A stretch of DNA of 64,000 nucleotides from a bacterium (GCA_016124905.1 WGMV01000003.1:1-64000); one strand, 5' to 3'. Numbered from the stretch's first letter, positions 8,924 through 18,998 are shown. Numbers and translations are program-made. The notes: generated by a model not told the origin, from the sequence alone.

Positions 8924-10063
8924 TCAGAACTGGTTGTTAATATAGCCTGCGCCGCCGGCGTCGCCACTCTGCTTATGCTCCGCGTACCACTGACGCAGCT
9001 TGAGCTGAAGGTCAGTACGGCTGTCGGCCTCCTGCAGTGCCGTGTCTTCATGGATGCGCCCTGCCACTACCTGATCCAGCAGGGACTGGTCAAAGGTGCA
9101 CATGCCCTGCCCGCGTGATTTACCCATGATTTCCTTGATCTCGCCCACCTTGTTTTCCATGATGAGCTGGGTGATGCCGCCTTCATTGATAAGGATTTCC
9201 GGCACCATGATTTTGCCGCCCTGGAGCGTGTCCACAAGCCGCTGGGCCAGAATGCCCGAAAGATTATGCGCAAGGCTCTTCAGCACGCGATGCTGATCAT
9301 GCGCGTCATACATGTCCAGCACGCGCTCTATGGTGTGGTTGGCGCTGTCGGCGTGAAGGGTGGCAAGGCAGAGATGCCCGCTCTCGGCCGCGGCGATGGC
9401 AAGCTCCATGGTTTCAATATCTCGGATTTCCCCAACCATGATCACATCGGGCCGCTGGCGTAATGCATTCTTGAGCGCACCGGCGAAACTACGCGTATCA
9501 ATACCCACGTCGCGTTGTGTAAACAGGCAGCGGTTCGGCGTATGTACGAATTCGAGCGGGTCTTCCACCGTAATAATATGCCCGTGGCCATTGCGGTTGC
9601 GGTGGTCAATCATCGCTGCCAGCGAGGAGGATTTGCCGACCCCCGCCTTACCGACCACCAGCACCAGCCCCGCGCGCCGCATGGCAAACTGCCCGTAAAT
9701 TGCTGGCAGGTTCAAATCCGCCAGGGTGGGAATGATGGTTTTGATATGGCGGATGACCATGCCGTTCTGCTGTTGCTGACGAAACAGGTTAAGACGAAAA
9801 CGAGCCTGTCCGTTCCAAGGAAATGCATAATTGAATTCCAGATCGCGCTCGAATAGCGCCCACAATTCATCCGGCACCAGATAACGCGCCATGCTGTTGA
9901 CCTGCAGCGGTGTCAGCGCCTGCTGCTGCACAATCGGCACAATCCGGTCACCCGTGCGCATGCATGGCGGAACACCGACCGTCAGGTACAGGTCGGCCCC
10001 ATTCTGGCTCACCATGGTGTCCAGCAGTTTGGTGATCAGTTCCTTGCCTTCATTCGGCTGCAT
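8924..10063 (-). CDS. pilU: PilT/PilU-family twitching ATPase (PilU-like)
   Basis: Secretion-superfamily ATPase of the PilT/PilU branch, normally a cytoplasmic hexamer that retracts type IV pili. Length 379 aa. Visible are the N-terminal PilT PAS-like domain (GADLYLTVGVPPCMR), Walker A GKAGVGKSS at 138-146, the Asp box HIITVEDPLEF, Walker B DVIMVGEIRD and the His box LATLHADSAN. The Gly/Gln-rich tail and NALRQRPD favour PilU over PilT. Its ATG overlaps the pilT stop by one base, implying translational coupling. No pilin, PilB, PilC or secretin gene is present in the window. Confidence 0.88.
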   Translation of the reverse strand: MQPNEGKELITKLLDTMVSQNGADLYLTVGVPPCMRTGDRIVPIVQQQALTPLQVNSMARYLVPDELWALFERDLEFNYAFPWNGQARFRLNLFRQQQQNGMVIRHIKTIIPTLADLNLPAIYGQFAMRRAGLVLVVGKAGVGKSSSLAAMIDHRNRNGHGHIITVEDPLEFVHTPNRCLFTQRDVGIDTRSFAGALKNALRQRPDVIMVGEIRDIETMELAIAAAESGHLCLATLHADSANHTIERVLDMYDAHDQHRVLKSLAHNLSGILAQRLVDTLQGGKIMVPEILINEGGITQLIMENKVGEIKEIMGKSRGQGMCTFDQSLLDQVVAGRIHEDTALQEADSRTDLQLKLRQWYAEHKQSGDAGGAGYINNQF

Positions 10064-11157
10064 TATCTATGCCCCTGCTGCGCGCCACCGGCGTGGCGTT
10101 GCTGCCCGCCATTGGCATTTTCTTCATCACCGGCGCCATAGAGATATACACGCGCCACCTCCTCCGTGATCACGCCTTCCTTCAGTTGCTCGGCCACTAC
10201 ATCCTTCATCAGCTGCATGCCGTGCTTGGTACCGGTCTGGATGAGCGAGACCAGCTGCGGGATTTTCCCCTCGCGGATCAGGTTACGCACCGCCGGTGTT
10301 CCGAGCATGATTTCATGCACGGCGATACGCCCCTTGCCATCCGCTTTTTTCAGCAGGTTCTGTGTAATGATGCCTTCAATCGAGCTGGAAAGCATCGCGC
10401 GGATCATCTCTTTTTCGTTAGCGGGAAACACGTCGATGATACGGTCGATGGTTTTCGGCGCGCTGTTGGTATGCAGCGTGCCCAACACAAGGTGTCCCGT
10501 TTCAGCAGCGGAAAGTGCAAGACGTATCGTCTCGAGGTCGCGCATCTCCCCCACCAGAATGATGTCAGGGTCTTCGCGGAGGGCGCTTTTCAAGGCAATG
10601 GTGAAGGATTTGGTATTCTCGCCCACCTGCCGCTGGTTGATGAGCGAACGCTTGGATTGATGGACAAATTCCACCGGGTCTTCAATCGTGATGATATGGT
10701 GGCTATGCGTGGTGTTCATGTAATCCACCATGGCCGCCATGGTGGTGGATTTGCCGCTACCCGTCGGCCCCGTCACCAGTACCAGCCCTTTTTTGAGGGT
10801 GGAGAGTGATTTCAGAATCTGCGGCGCCTTCAGCTCATCAATAGTTTTGATTTGGGTTGGAATATCGCGGAAAGAAGCCGCCGGCCCGTTGATGGTATTG
10901 AATGCGTTGATACGAAACCGCATATCCGCCCCAAAGGATACGGCAAAATCCAATTCAAGCTCACGCTCGTAAACTGAGCGTTGCTGCTCGGTCATCAGGC
11001 TGTAAAGGAGGTGCTTCACCTGTTCCGCGTTCAGCGGCGGTGTGTTGAGCGGCATCATGTCGCCATGGATACGCAGCACGGGCGGATTACCGGTGGACAG
11101 GTGCAAGTCCGAGGCCGAGTTCTGCTTGGCGAATGTCAGTAGCTCAAGAATTTCCAT
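10063..11157 (-). CDS. pilT: Type IV pilus retraction ATPase PilT
   Basis: Hexameric ATPase powering pilus retraction. The start at 11157 was chosen because GGAG lies six bases upstream and the product then begins MEILELLTFAKQ, as in known PilT proteins; an ATG at 11169 is the alternative. Visible are SASDLHLSTGNPP, Walker A GPTGSGKST at 130-138, the Asp box HHIITIEDPVEF, Walker B DIILVGEMRD and the His box GTLHTNSA. The C-terminal AIRNLIRE-type motif is present as AVRNLIREGK. The tail after residue 340 is Gly/Gln-rich. It sits between a TPR protein and pilU in one minus-strand run. Confidence 0.93.
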   Translation of the reverse strand: MEILELLTFAKQNSASDLHLSTGNPPVLRIHGDMMPLNTPPLNAEQVKHLLYSLMTEQQRSVYERELELDFAVSFGADMRFRINAFNTINGPAASFRDIPTQIKTIDELKAPQILKSLSTLKKGLVLVTGPTGSGKSTTMAAMVDYMNTTHSHHIITIEDPVEFVHQSKRSLINQRQVGENTKSFTIALKSALREDPDIILVGEMRDLETIRLALSAAETGHLVLGTLHTNSAPKTIDRIIDVFPANEKEMIRAMLSSSIEGIITQNLLKKADGKGRIAVHEIMLGTPAVRNLIREGKIPQLVSLIQTGTKHGMQLMKDVVAEQLKEGVITEEVARVYLYGAGDEENANGGQQRHAGGAQQGHR

Positions 11158-11193
11158 GTCAGGCTCCATCGGTCAGCCGTGACAGCGACTGAC

Positions 11194-13242
11194 TCAGGTA
11201 CCTTTAGACCGCAAAAAGATTAATCTTTCTTGTATATTTTTAGCATCCAGCTGAATGCTGGAGTCTTTTTGATTCTGCATCGCCTCCAGCACCTGCTGAT
11301 AAAGCCGCACGGCCTCGGTATTCTGCCCCATCTTATCCAGTGCAATGGCCAGATTATAACGGTACGTAACATTCTCGGGCGAAAGCGTCACAGCCCGCGC
11401 CAGTGAGCTGGCGGCATTCTCATACTCGCCGTTCTTCATGTAAACCATACCCATCTGCGCGGGGATTGGGCTGAAATCCGGGTTACGCCGCGCCAGTTCA
11501 TCCAGCTGGCGGATGGCGTCGCCCGGCGCAATATCGCTCATTAAGGCGAAGAAATTGTTCAAGCCGTCGGTATAGTTCGGATAATAGGACAGTAGCTCGG
11601 CATAGGCGCGTTGTGCCTGAGCATATTGCCCGTTGCGGTGAAGCGACGTTGCCAGCCCGAACATGCCAAGCTTGTTGCGCGGATCTTCCATCAGCACCTG
11701 CCGATACATGGATACAGCGCTTTCCGTCTGCCCCATCATCAGCGCCTCATACGCCTGGTTCAGCTCCTCCTCGACGGTGGATTTGCGTTGCCCGCGGCGC
11801 GCGGAAGCGCCGACCGGCTTATCGTCAGCATACCCCTCCTCGGGAAAATCGCTTTCATCCGTCACGCGTTCGATAGTTACCGGCGGCTCCGGCCGCTCCG
11901 GCATGCTGCGGCTGCTGAGCCCGGACGGCAGGCGGCGCACCACTTCGTCCACGTTGGATGGAATGCGCGAAGAGGGCATCAACGGCATAGGCTCTCTGGA
12001 ACTGTACCAGGACGCATGGTTTGGCCGGGAAGCCAAACTGGCAACCACCGGCGGCTCGGGAGCCTCGGGTTTTGCGGTCGGCAACGGAATTTTCACCATG
12101 CGCACGGGTTTAGGCTCCGATACCGTGCCCGAAACATCTCCCCCAACCGGGCTTGTTTCCATGGCCGCCTTTTTTATTTCCGCGGGAAGCTCCACAGGCC
12201 CGCCTGATGCTGTTTCCTTTACGCGCGTTGTGACTTCAGGCGCTTGCGGCATCGTAATGGTAACGGGCGGAAGTAGCGGCACATCCCCAGCCGTCTTGTC
12301 TGAAACTTTGGGCAACACCGGTGGCGGCAACACGGGGGGCGCTGCGGTGGGAGTGGCGGGGGCTGCCGCAGCCGCCACGGGTGGCACAGCCGGAGCAGGC
12401 GCAGGCACGGCAACCTTGGCGGGCGCAGGCTCCACGGGGATTTTTTCCACCTTGGCAGCAGGGGGAGCGGCTATGGCGGCCTCCACCGCAGCCGGTGGCG
12501 CCACGGCGGGCGCCTTGGCAGGCGGAGGCGCAGCCATGGGCTTCACCGGAACAGCCGCCTCGGATGCAACCGGCGGAAGCACGGGTGCGGTTGGTATAGC
12601 GGCTTTCGCGGCCGTCGCCGGGATGGGGGGCAACGCCACAGGCGCAACCGGAGCCTTTGCCGCTGCAGGATCCACCTTTTTCTCCGCTGGCTTGACAGCA
12701 GGGGCTTCGGCCACGGCGGGGGGTGGCGGCAATTGCGTGGGGGGCAATGTCGGCGGAGTAAGGTTCAGCGAGGATGGAGGCTTCGCCAGATCTTTTGCGG
12801 CAGCGGGTGCTTCTGCCTCTTTGATGTCTGCCGGTATGGGCTGTAACTCAACCGGCATGGCAGGGGCAGCCGCATTCTTGGCCTTGTTTGCAGCTTGGGC
12901 CTTACCGGTTTCAGCAGCGGCTTTTTCCTTGCCGCTGGCGGGTGGCGGCTTGAATCCCGGTATGCTGGCGCTATCGGCCTTTAGCGGCTGCTCCTTGCCG
13001 CCCAGCATAGGCGAGACCACCTCGTTTTTATCATCCAGCTTTACGGGGTCGATCGGCTCGAACAGGTCTTTATCGGGAATCGGCTGGGAATCAGCTGATA
13101 CAGCACTTGTATCGGCGGCGAACAAATCGGCGGCGGGCAGCAGCCACAAAAGGGAAACCGAACACAGCAAAGCATAACCGCACCGCACCACAAATGGGCG
13201 GTTCGGCTGCTTAACCCCACGGGTTCGCCGGTTACCTGCCAT
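11194..13242 (-). CDS. Pro/Ala-rich TPR protein with N-terminal signal or anchor
   Basis: 682 aa from ATG 13242; TTG 13251 is an alternative. A basic N-terminus (NRRTRG) and hydrophobic stretch (YALLCSVSLLWLLPAADLFA) give a signal peptide or anchor, so the protein is periplasmic or membrane-tethered. Residues about 60-400 are low complexity, rich in Pro, Ala, Val and Lys, and likely an extended spacer. The last 180 residues contain at least four TPR-like helix pairs (LNQAYEALMMGQTESAVSMY, NKLGMFGLATSLHRNGQYAQ, YRYNLAIALDKMGQNTEAVR). It ends 37 bp before pilT and probably heads the operon. By analogy with PilF/TadD-type TPR proteins it could be a pilus assembly factor, but this is inference. 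A long open frame on the other strand is a composition artefact. Confidence 0.8.
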   Translation of the reverse strand: MAGNRRTRGVKQPNRPFVVRCGYALLCSVSLLWLLPAADLFAADTSAVSADSQPIPDKDLFEPIDPVKLDDKNEVVSPMLGGKEQPLKADSASIPGFKPPPASGKEKAAAETGKAQAANKAKNAAAPAMPVELQPIPADIKEAEAPAAAKDLAKPPSSLNLTPPTLPPTQLPPPPAVAEAPAVKPAEKKVDPAAAKAPVAPVALPPIPATAAKAAIPTAPVLPPVASEAAVPVKPMAAPPPAKAPAVAPPAAVEAAIAAPPAAKVEKIPVEPAPAKVAVPAPAPAVPPVAAAAAPATPTAAPPVLPPPVLPKVSDKTAGDVPLLPPVTITMPQAPEVTTRVKETASGGPVELPAEIKKAAMETSPVGGDVSGTVSEPKPVRMVKIPLPTAKPEAPEPPVVASLASRPNHASWYSSREPMPLMPSSRIPSNVDEVVRRLPSGLSSRSMPERPEPPVTIERVTDESDFPEEGYADDKPVGASARRGQRKSTVEEELNQAYEALMMGQTESAVSMYRQVLMEDPRNKLGMFGLATSLHRNGQYAQAQRAYAELLSYYPNYTDGLNNFFALMSDIAPGDAIRQLDELARRNPDFSPIPAQMGMVYMKNGEYENAASSLARAVTLSPENVTYRYNLAIALDKMGQNTEAVRLYQQVLEAMQNQKDSSIQLDAKNIQERLIFLRSKGT

Positions 13243-13391
13243 ATCTTTCAACTGCTGCTACCCCACCTTTGCAGCTAAATATAGGTTTTACATTAAAATA
13301 AACCCTTCTTTAACACAAGATATAGTTATATTGTCCGGTTTATTATCCTGCAGTGCTTGCAGCCCCCATAAATGGGCTGTAAATTGCCCGC

Positions 13392-14501
13392 ATGGCAGAT
13401 TTTTACCAGCGCATACGCCCGCTTCTTTTTTGGATCGACCCCGAAACCGCCCATAAAATAACCATTTGGGCGCTCAATAAGGGCTGGGTTCCCGCGGCAA
13501 AATTCTTGCCAGCCAAATCCCTCGAGATACGGCTATGGAATATGCCGTTCCCTCACCCCTTGGGGCTGGCCGCGGGTTTCGACAAGCATCTGGAAGTTCC
13601 CGGCCCTCTGCATGAGCTCGGCTTTGCCTTTACGGAAATGGGCACCATCACGCCCCAACCCCAGCCGGGCAACCCCAAACCGCGCATTTTCCGCCTGGTT
13701 GAGCAGGAAGCCGTCATCAACCGCTTCGGCTTCAACAGTGAAGGCGCCGGGAAAGCCTACGAACGCCTCCAGTCCATCATCCAAAGGGGTGAGCTTCCAG
13801 GCGGCTCCATTGTCGGCATCAATATCGGCAAGAACAAAACCACCATCCATGCTGAAGGCGATTACGTAGCGTTGCTCCAGCGCTTTCACGATCAGGCGGA
13901 TTACATCACGGTCAATATTTCCTCCCCCAACACCGAAGGCCTGCGCGACCTGCAAAACCGGGAGAAACTCGACGAGCTTCTCAGCATCCTCATGCGCGAA
14001 AAGGCTAGCTTAGAGCGCACGCGCCGCCGCAAACCGCTGCTGCTAAAAATTTCGCCGGATGAAAATGAGGACTCCCTCGCCACCATTGCCGAGCTTGCCC
14101 TCTGGCACCAGCTGGATGGCTTGATCGTCAGCAACACCACGGTCTCACGCTCCGACGTGCCGGAACGTTACAGGGAAGTCAATGGCGGCCTGAGCGGCAA
14201 ACCGCTGATGCCGCTGGCCACCCAGGCGCTACATCATCTTTACCGGTTCACCGAAGGTAAAATGCCGCTGGTGGGTGTCGGCGGCATTTCCAGCGCCGAT
14301 GACGCATGGGAAAAAATCCGCGCGGGCGCGGTTCTATTGCAATTATATACAGCGTTCATTTACCAGGGACCCAAAGTAATAGCTGATATCGTAAAGGGTT
14401 TGGAACGAAAACTGCGCGAGCATGGATTTACCCACCTGATGGAGGCCGTTGGCACCGCCCATCCGGACATTAAACCGCAATACCCGGAATGGACGCTATG
14501 A
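13392..14501 (+). CDS. pyrD: Quinone-dependent dihydroorotate dehydrogenase (class 2)
   Basis: Oxidises dihydroorotate to orotate in pyrimidine synthesis, passing electrons to quinone at the inner membrane. 369 aa. Class 2 is shown by the N-terminal helical membrane-binding extension (YQRIRPLLFWIDPETAHKIT). FMN and substrate signatures are GLAAGFDKHLEVPG, GFNSEGAG, NISSPNTEGLRDLQ (catalytic Ser region), SNTTVSR and GVGGISSADDAWEKIRAGA. The stop codon overlaps the next gene's ATG (ATGA), so translation is likely coupled. Confidence 0.96.
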   Translation: MADFYQRIRPLLFWIDPETAHKITIWALNKGWVPAAKFLPAKSLEIRLWNMPFPHPLGLAAGFDKHLEVPGPLHELGFAFTEMGTITPQPQPGNPKPRIFRLVEQEAVINRFGFNSEGAGKAYERLQSIIQRGELPGGSIVGINIGKNKTTIHAEGDYVALLQRFHDQADYITVNISSPNTEGLRDLQNREKLDELLSILMREKASLERTRRRKPLLLKISPDENEDSLATIAELALWHQLDGLIVSNTTVSRSDVPERYREVNGGLSGKPLMPLATQALHHLYRFTEGKMPLVGVGGISSADDAWEKIRAGAVLLQLYTAFIYQGPKVIADIVKGLERKLREHGFTHLMEAVGTAHPDIKPQYPEWTL

Positions 14502-15727
14502 AGAAAAACGGCAAAGCGGGCGGGCCATTGCAGCACGTCACCGTGTTGGACATGAGCCGCGTGCTGGCCGGCCCATGGTGCACACAAACTCTGGCGGATT
14601 TCGGCGCAACCGTCATCAAGGTGGAGCACCCCTCCCGCAATGACGTAACCCGCCAGTGGGGCCCGCCCTATCTGCCCGATGATACAGGCGGCAACAGCAA
14701 CGAATCAGCCTATTATCTGGCAACCAACCGCAGCAAGCACGGCATCGCGGTGGATTTTGCCACACCCGAGGGACAGGCCTTCCTGAAGGATCTCGCAACC
14801 AAAGCCGACGTGCTGGTGGAAAACTTCCTGCCTGGCACGCTGGCGCGTTACGGCCTCGGCTATGAGGAGCTCAAACGCGCCAATCCGAAACTGGTTTATT
14901 GCTCCATCACCGGCTTCGGGCAGACGGGACCGCTTTCGAAACAACCAGGTTACGATTACATGATCCAGGCGGCATCCGGCCTCATGAGCATCACCGGCGT
15001 GCCTGACGGCGAAGGCGGCCAGCCCATGCGTGTGGGCATTCCCGTGGCCGATCTGTTTACCGGCATGGCCGCCACCCAGGCCATCCTGGCCGCGCTTCTG
15101 GCGCGCGATACGCCTGGCCATCCGCAGCATGGCAAAGGCCAATGGCTTGACCTCTGCCTGTTCGATGTACAGATCACCATGCTGGCCAATCAGTTGATGA
15201 CCACGCTGCTTTCCGGCAAATCACCGGGCCGCATCGGCAATCGTCACCCATCCATCGTGCCATACCAATGTTTCGATACGGCGGATACGCCCATCATCAT
15301 CGCCGTCGGCACGGATGAGCAATATCAGGATCTCTGCGGCATCATGGAAATGCCGGACATGGCGGAAGACCCCCGCTTCATCAGCAATCCCGATCGCGTT
15401 CAGCATCGCAATCTTCTGGAAGGACTTCTTCAGCAGCGCTTTTTGGCCCGTCCCTCAACTCATTGGCTGAATGCGTGCAGCAAATGCGGCATTCCCGCCG
15501 CGCCGATTCTGGATATCCGCCAGGCGATCGAACACCCGCAAAGCATGGCGCATAATCTCTTTCATCCCATCATGCACCCTCTGGGTATGGAAATTAAACT
15601 GCCGCGTAACCCAATCCGATTTTCTGATACGCCCGTTACCGATCCAGTCGCTCCTCCTATGCTGGGTCAGCACAATAAGCTCTACGGGCTTCCGCCGTTT
15701 AAGCATGCTAAAAAACCGGTCGGCTAA
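14498..15727 (+). CDS. Class III CoA-transferase (CaiB/BaiF family)
   Basis: 409 aa from the ATG that overlaps the pyrD stop; an in-frame ATG at 14489 would add three residues. Family III enzymes move CoA between organic acids. Signatures are LDMSRVLAGPWCTQTLADFGATVIKVEHP near the N-terminus, NRSKHGIAVDF, NFLPGTLARYGLGYEEL, TGFGQTGPLSKQPGYDYMIQA (including the catalytic Asp in PGYD) and HPQHGKGQWLDLCLFD. Substrate cannot be assigned; pairing with pyrD gives no pathway hint. Confidence 0.9.
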   Translation: MKKNGKAGGPLQHVTVLDMSRVLAGPWCTQTLADFGATVIKVEHPSRNDVTRQWGPPYLPDDTGGNSNESAYYLATNRSKHGIAVDFATPEGQAFLKDLATKADVLVENFLPGTLARYGLGYEELKRANPKLVYCSITGFGQTGPLSKQPGYDYMIQAASGLMSITGVPDGEGGQPMRVGIPVADLFTGMAATQAILAALLARDTPGHPQHGKGQWLDLCLFDVQITMLANQLMTTLLSGKSPGRIGNRHPSIVPYQCFDTADTPIIIAVGTDEQYQDLCGIMEMPDMAEDPRFISNPDRVQHRNLLEGLLQQRFLARPSTHWLNACSKCGIPAAPILDIRQAIEHPQSMAHNLFHPIMHPLGMEIKLPRNPIRFSDTPVTDPVAPPMLGQHNKLYGLPPFKHAKKPVG

Positions 15728-15729
15728 CC

Positions 15730-16539
15730 TTAAAATAAATACAGCACCATCAGCATCAGAATGCCGAATACGATGCGATACCAGCCAAAAGGCGCAAAGC
15801 CATTGCGCGTGACAAAGGCAATCATTTTACGCACCACAATCACCGCGGCGATGAAGGCGGAAACAAACCCGATAGCCAGCACAAGCCCATCCTGGGCGTG
15901 CAGCAAATGAGCGCTTTTGTAGAGATCGACACTGCTGGCCGCCAGCATGGTCGGCACAGCCAGAAAAAAGGAAAATTCAGCCGCCGCTTTTCGCTCCACC
16001 CCAAGCAGCATGGCGCCGATGATCGTCGCCCCCGAGCGTGATACGCCAGGGATCATCGCCAGACACTGACACAGGCCTATCTTGAAGGCCATTTTTTTAT
16101 CCACAGCATCCACGCTGTTCACCCATGGAGATAAATGCGCGTATTTTTCCACCAGCAGAATAGCCACCCCGCCCACAATCATGCTGGCAATCACTACCGA
16201 GGAGCAAAAGAGCACGTCTTTGATATAATCGTGAAACAACCCACCCAGCACCAGCGCAGGAACCAGCGCCACCAGAAGATTCAGAGCAAAACGCCAGGCC
16301 ACCGGGTCTCGCTTCGGCAATCCCAGCAGCACGCTGTAAAACCGCTCCCGGTAAAGCCACAAAATCGCTGAAATAGCGCCCAGCTGTATGAATACTTCAA
16401 ATACCTTGCCGGGAGGCCCCTTAAAGGACATTATTTCTTCCAGCAAAATCAAATGCCCGGTGGAGGAAACGGGCAAAAACTCCGTCAATCCCTCCACCAC
16501 CCCCAGCAACACGGCTTGCAAAAGGGTGACGATATCCAT
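15730..16539 (-). CDS. uppP: Undecaprenyl-diphosphatase UppP/BacA
   Basis: Integral membrane phosphatase regenerating undecaprenyl phosphate for peptidoglycan synthesis. 269 aa from ATG 16539, with GGAG six bases upstream; an ATG at 16551 is the alternative. Diagnostic motifs are EGLTEFLPVSSTGHL at residues 13-27 and PGVSRSGATI (second active-site loop). About eight hydrophobic helices are visible. Its stop lies two bases from the convergent CoA-transferase stop. Confidence 0.95.
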   Translation of the reverse strand: MDIVTLLQAVLLGVVEGLTEFLPVSSTGHLILLEEIMSFKGPPGKVFEVFIQLGAISAILWLYRERFYSVLLGLPKRDPVAWRFALNLLVALVPALVLGGLFHDYIKDVLFCSSVVIASMIVGGVAILLVEKYAHLSPWVNSVDAVDKKMAFKIGLCQCLAMIPGVSRSGATIIGAMLLGVERKAAAEFSFFLAVPTMLAASSVDLYKSAHLLHAQDGLVLAIGFVSAFIAAVIVVRKMIAFVTRNGFAPFGWYRIVFGILMLMVLYLF

Positions 16540-16679
16540 GCCATGCTCCATAACGTGGTTACCACCCCTCCATACAGGTCAATCTCGCCTTCCGCCAGAT
16601 GCAGGGATTGAAATCGTAAAAAAACCCGTTAGGTTATCCATTAACGTTTTTCGCCCCCGTGTTAAGGATTTTTTGCCCA

Positions 16680-18998
16680 ATGCTGCGCACCCGCATTTCC
16701 GGTGGATTGATGCTTCTACTTGCATTGGCGATAGCCCTGTCCCTGGCCAGCTTCAACCCGGCGGACCCCTCCTTCAGCCTGAGCCGCGGCGGCGACGGCG
16801 AGATCGCCAACTGGCTGGGCACCACCGGCGCCTATATGTCGGACCTGATGCTGCAGCTCATGGGGCTTGCCTCCGTTGTGCCCGCCATCGTGCTGGCACG
16901 TCTGGGTTGGAAGCGCCTGCGCGATAACCCGGCGGGGCATGGCTGGCTGAGGCTGGCGGGTCTCTGCATCGCCATGCCCGCGCTGGCGGCGGCAAGCTCG
17001 CTTCTTCCAGCGCCAATGCGCTGGCCCGTTTCCACCGGCATGGGTGGCTATATTGGCTTTTTCATGGAAACAAGGCTGGAGCCATGGATGGGCCCCTGGC
17101 TGCTTGGCCTGGTCAGCTTCATCGTCGGGACGGCCGGTTTTCTACTGGCGGCGGCCATTCAATTCTCATTGGTCGGCAGCATGGGTGCGCGTGCCGCCAT
17201 ATTCAGTGCAAGCGCAGGCCTGTGGGCGCTGGAGCGCAGCCTGGGCCACGTGTTTGATCGCTTCTCGGAATTGTTCACCTGGCGCTGGCAGGGTTTCAAC
17301 CGTCAGGCCGTTGCCAGGCCCAAAACACGCCCTTCCCGTGGCCCCCGCGCCGTGAAAATGCCCGTTTTGCAAGATGAGGATGAAGACGAGGAGGACAGCG
17401 CGCCCTCCACACGTCACACCGCCCATGTGGAAGCCGCCCCCAATGGCCGCACCAGGCAAAAAACGCTGCCCCTCGCAGGCGGCGCCGAAGGCCGCTTCAT
17501 GCTGCCCGGCATGGAAATGCTCACCCCTGCACCCAAACAGGGCAAACAGGCCGTCAATCATCAGGCTCTCAGCCAGAACGCCCGCCTGCTCGAATCCGTG
17601 CTGGAGGATTTCGGCGTGCATGGCACCATTCAAAACGTGCGCCCCGGCCCGGTGGTGACCCTCTATGAACTCGAGCCCGCACCGGGTACGAAATCCTCTC
17701 GCGTCATCGGCCTGTCGGACGATATCTCCCGCTCCATGTCCGCCGTCTCCGCGCGCATCTCCGTTATCCCGGGCATGAACGCCATGGGCATCGAACTACC
17801 CAACACCAAGCGCGAAACCGTCTACTTGCGCGAACTCATTGAATCCCCTGAATACCAGAACAATCAGCACTCCCTGCCGCTCGCCCTCGGCAAGGATATC
17901 GCCGGAGAAACGGTCGTAACCGACCTCGCCAAGATGCCGCACCTTCTGGTAGCCGGCACCACCGGCTCCGGTAAGTCGGTGGCCATCAACACCATGATCC
18001 TGTCGCTGCTCTACCGCCTTACGCCCGCGCAATGCCGCTTCATCATGATCGATCCCAAAATGCTCGAGCTCTCCATCTACGAGGGCATACCCCACCTGCT
18101 GGCCCCCGTGGTGACGGAACCCGGCAAGGCCGTGGTCGCGCTCAAATGGACCGTGCGTGAAATGGAACAGCGTTACCGCCTCATGTCCAACCTCAGCGTC
18201 CGCAACGTTGCAGGTTACAACCAGAAAATCCGCGAAGCCGCCGCCAATGGGCAGATTCTCACCCGCCGCGTGCAGACCGGGTTCGACCCCAATACCGGCC
18301 AGCCCATCATGGAAGAGGTGCCGCTGGACATGAACCCCCTCCCCTACATCGTCGTCATCGTCGACGAAATGGCGGATCTTATGCTCGTGGCGGGCAAGGA
18401 CATCGAATCCTCCATCCAGCGCCTCGCACAGATGGCGCGCGCCGCGGGTATTCATATCATCATGGCCACGCAGCGCCCCTCGGTGGATGTCATCACCGGT
18501 GTCATCAAAGCCAACTTCCCGACCCGCATCAGCTTCCAGGTAACATCAAAAATCGACAGCCGCACCATCCTGGGTGAGCAGGGCGCCGAGCAGCTCCTCG
18601 GCATGGGCGACATGCTCTACATGTCCGGCGGCAGCCGCATCAACCGCGTGCACGGCGCCTTCGTCGCCGACAAGGAAGTGGAAGCCATTGTGGAGCACCT
18701 CAAACGCCAGGGCGAGCCGGAATATGTCGCCGACGTCACCGAATTTGACGACGGCTCCGAAGGCGGCGACATGGGCGACGCGGAAGGCGACTCCGGCGAT
18801 GAGAACGACCTCTACCGTCGCGCCGTGGAAGTCGTCGTGCGCGACAAGAAACCCTCCACCAGCTATGTGCAGCGCCGCCTGAAAATCGGCTACAACCGCG
18901 CCGCCAGCCTGATCGAGAAAATGGAAGAGGACGGCATCATCAGCGCACCCAACCACACGGGCAAACGTGAGATCCTGCGTCAGGGAGCCGAGGCATGA
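16680..18998 (+). CDS. ftsK: DNA translocase FtsK
   Basis: Septum-anchored DNA pump that clears chromosome dimers at division. 772 aa. ATG 16680 follows AAGGAT; a GTG at 16659 would add seven residues. The N-terminus has four hydrophobic spans within about residues 10-180, then a short charged linker (DEDEDEEDSAPS), the alpha/beta motor with Walker A TGSGKSVA near residue 430 and Walker B VVIVDEMADLM, and the gamma winged-helix domain at the C-terminus (SYVQRRLKIGYNRAASLIE) that reads KOPS sites. Overlaps glmU by four bases. Confidence 0.96.
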   Translation: MLRTRISGGLMLLLALAIALSLASFNPADPSFSLSRGGDGEIANWLGTTGAYMSDLMLQLMGLASVVPAIVLARLGWKRLRDNPAGHGWLRLAGLCIAMPALAAASSLLPAPMRWPVSTGMGGYIGFFMETRLEPWMGPWLLGLVSFIVGTAGFLLAAAIQFSLVGSMGARAAIFSASAGLWALERSLGHVFDRFSELFTWRWQGFNRQAVARPKTRPSRGPRAVKMPVLQDEDEDEEDSAPSTRHTAHVEAAPNGRTRQKTLPLAGGAEGRFMLPGMEMLTPAPKQGKQAVNHQALSQNARLLESVLEDFGVHGTIQNVRPGPVVTLYELEPAPGTKSSRVIGLSDDISRSMSAVSARISVIPGMNAMGIELPNTKRETVYLRELIESPEYQNNQHSLPLALGKDIAGETVVTDLAKMPHLLVAGTTGSGKSVAINTMILSLLYRLTPAQCRFIMIDPKMLELSIYEGIPHLLAPVVTEPGKAVVALKWTVREMEQRYRLMSNLSVRNVAGYNQKIREAAANGQILTRRVQTGFDPNTGQPIMEEVPLDMNPLPYIVVIVDEMADLMLVAGKDIESSIQRLAQMARAAGIHIIMATQRPSVDVITGVIKANFPTRISFQVTSKIDSRTILGEQGAEQLLGMGDMLYMSGGSRINRVHGAFVADKEVEAIVEHLKRQGEPEYVADVTEFDDGSEGGDMGDAEGDSGDENDLYRRAVEVVVRDKKPSTSYVQRRLKIGYNRAASLIEKMEEDGIISAPNHTGKREILRQGAEA

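Noticed and set aside
11663-13177. 504-codon plus-strand frame opposite the TPR protein
   Set aside because: Pure Gly/Ala/Ser low complexity caused by the Pro/Ala codons on the other strand; no ribosome site and no domain. The minus-strand frame has a signal peptide and TPR repeats.
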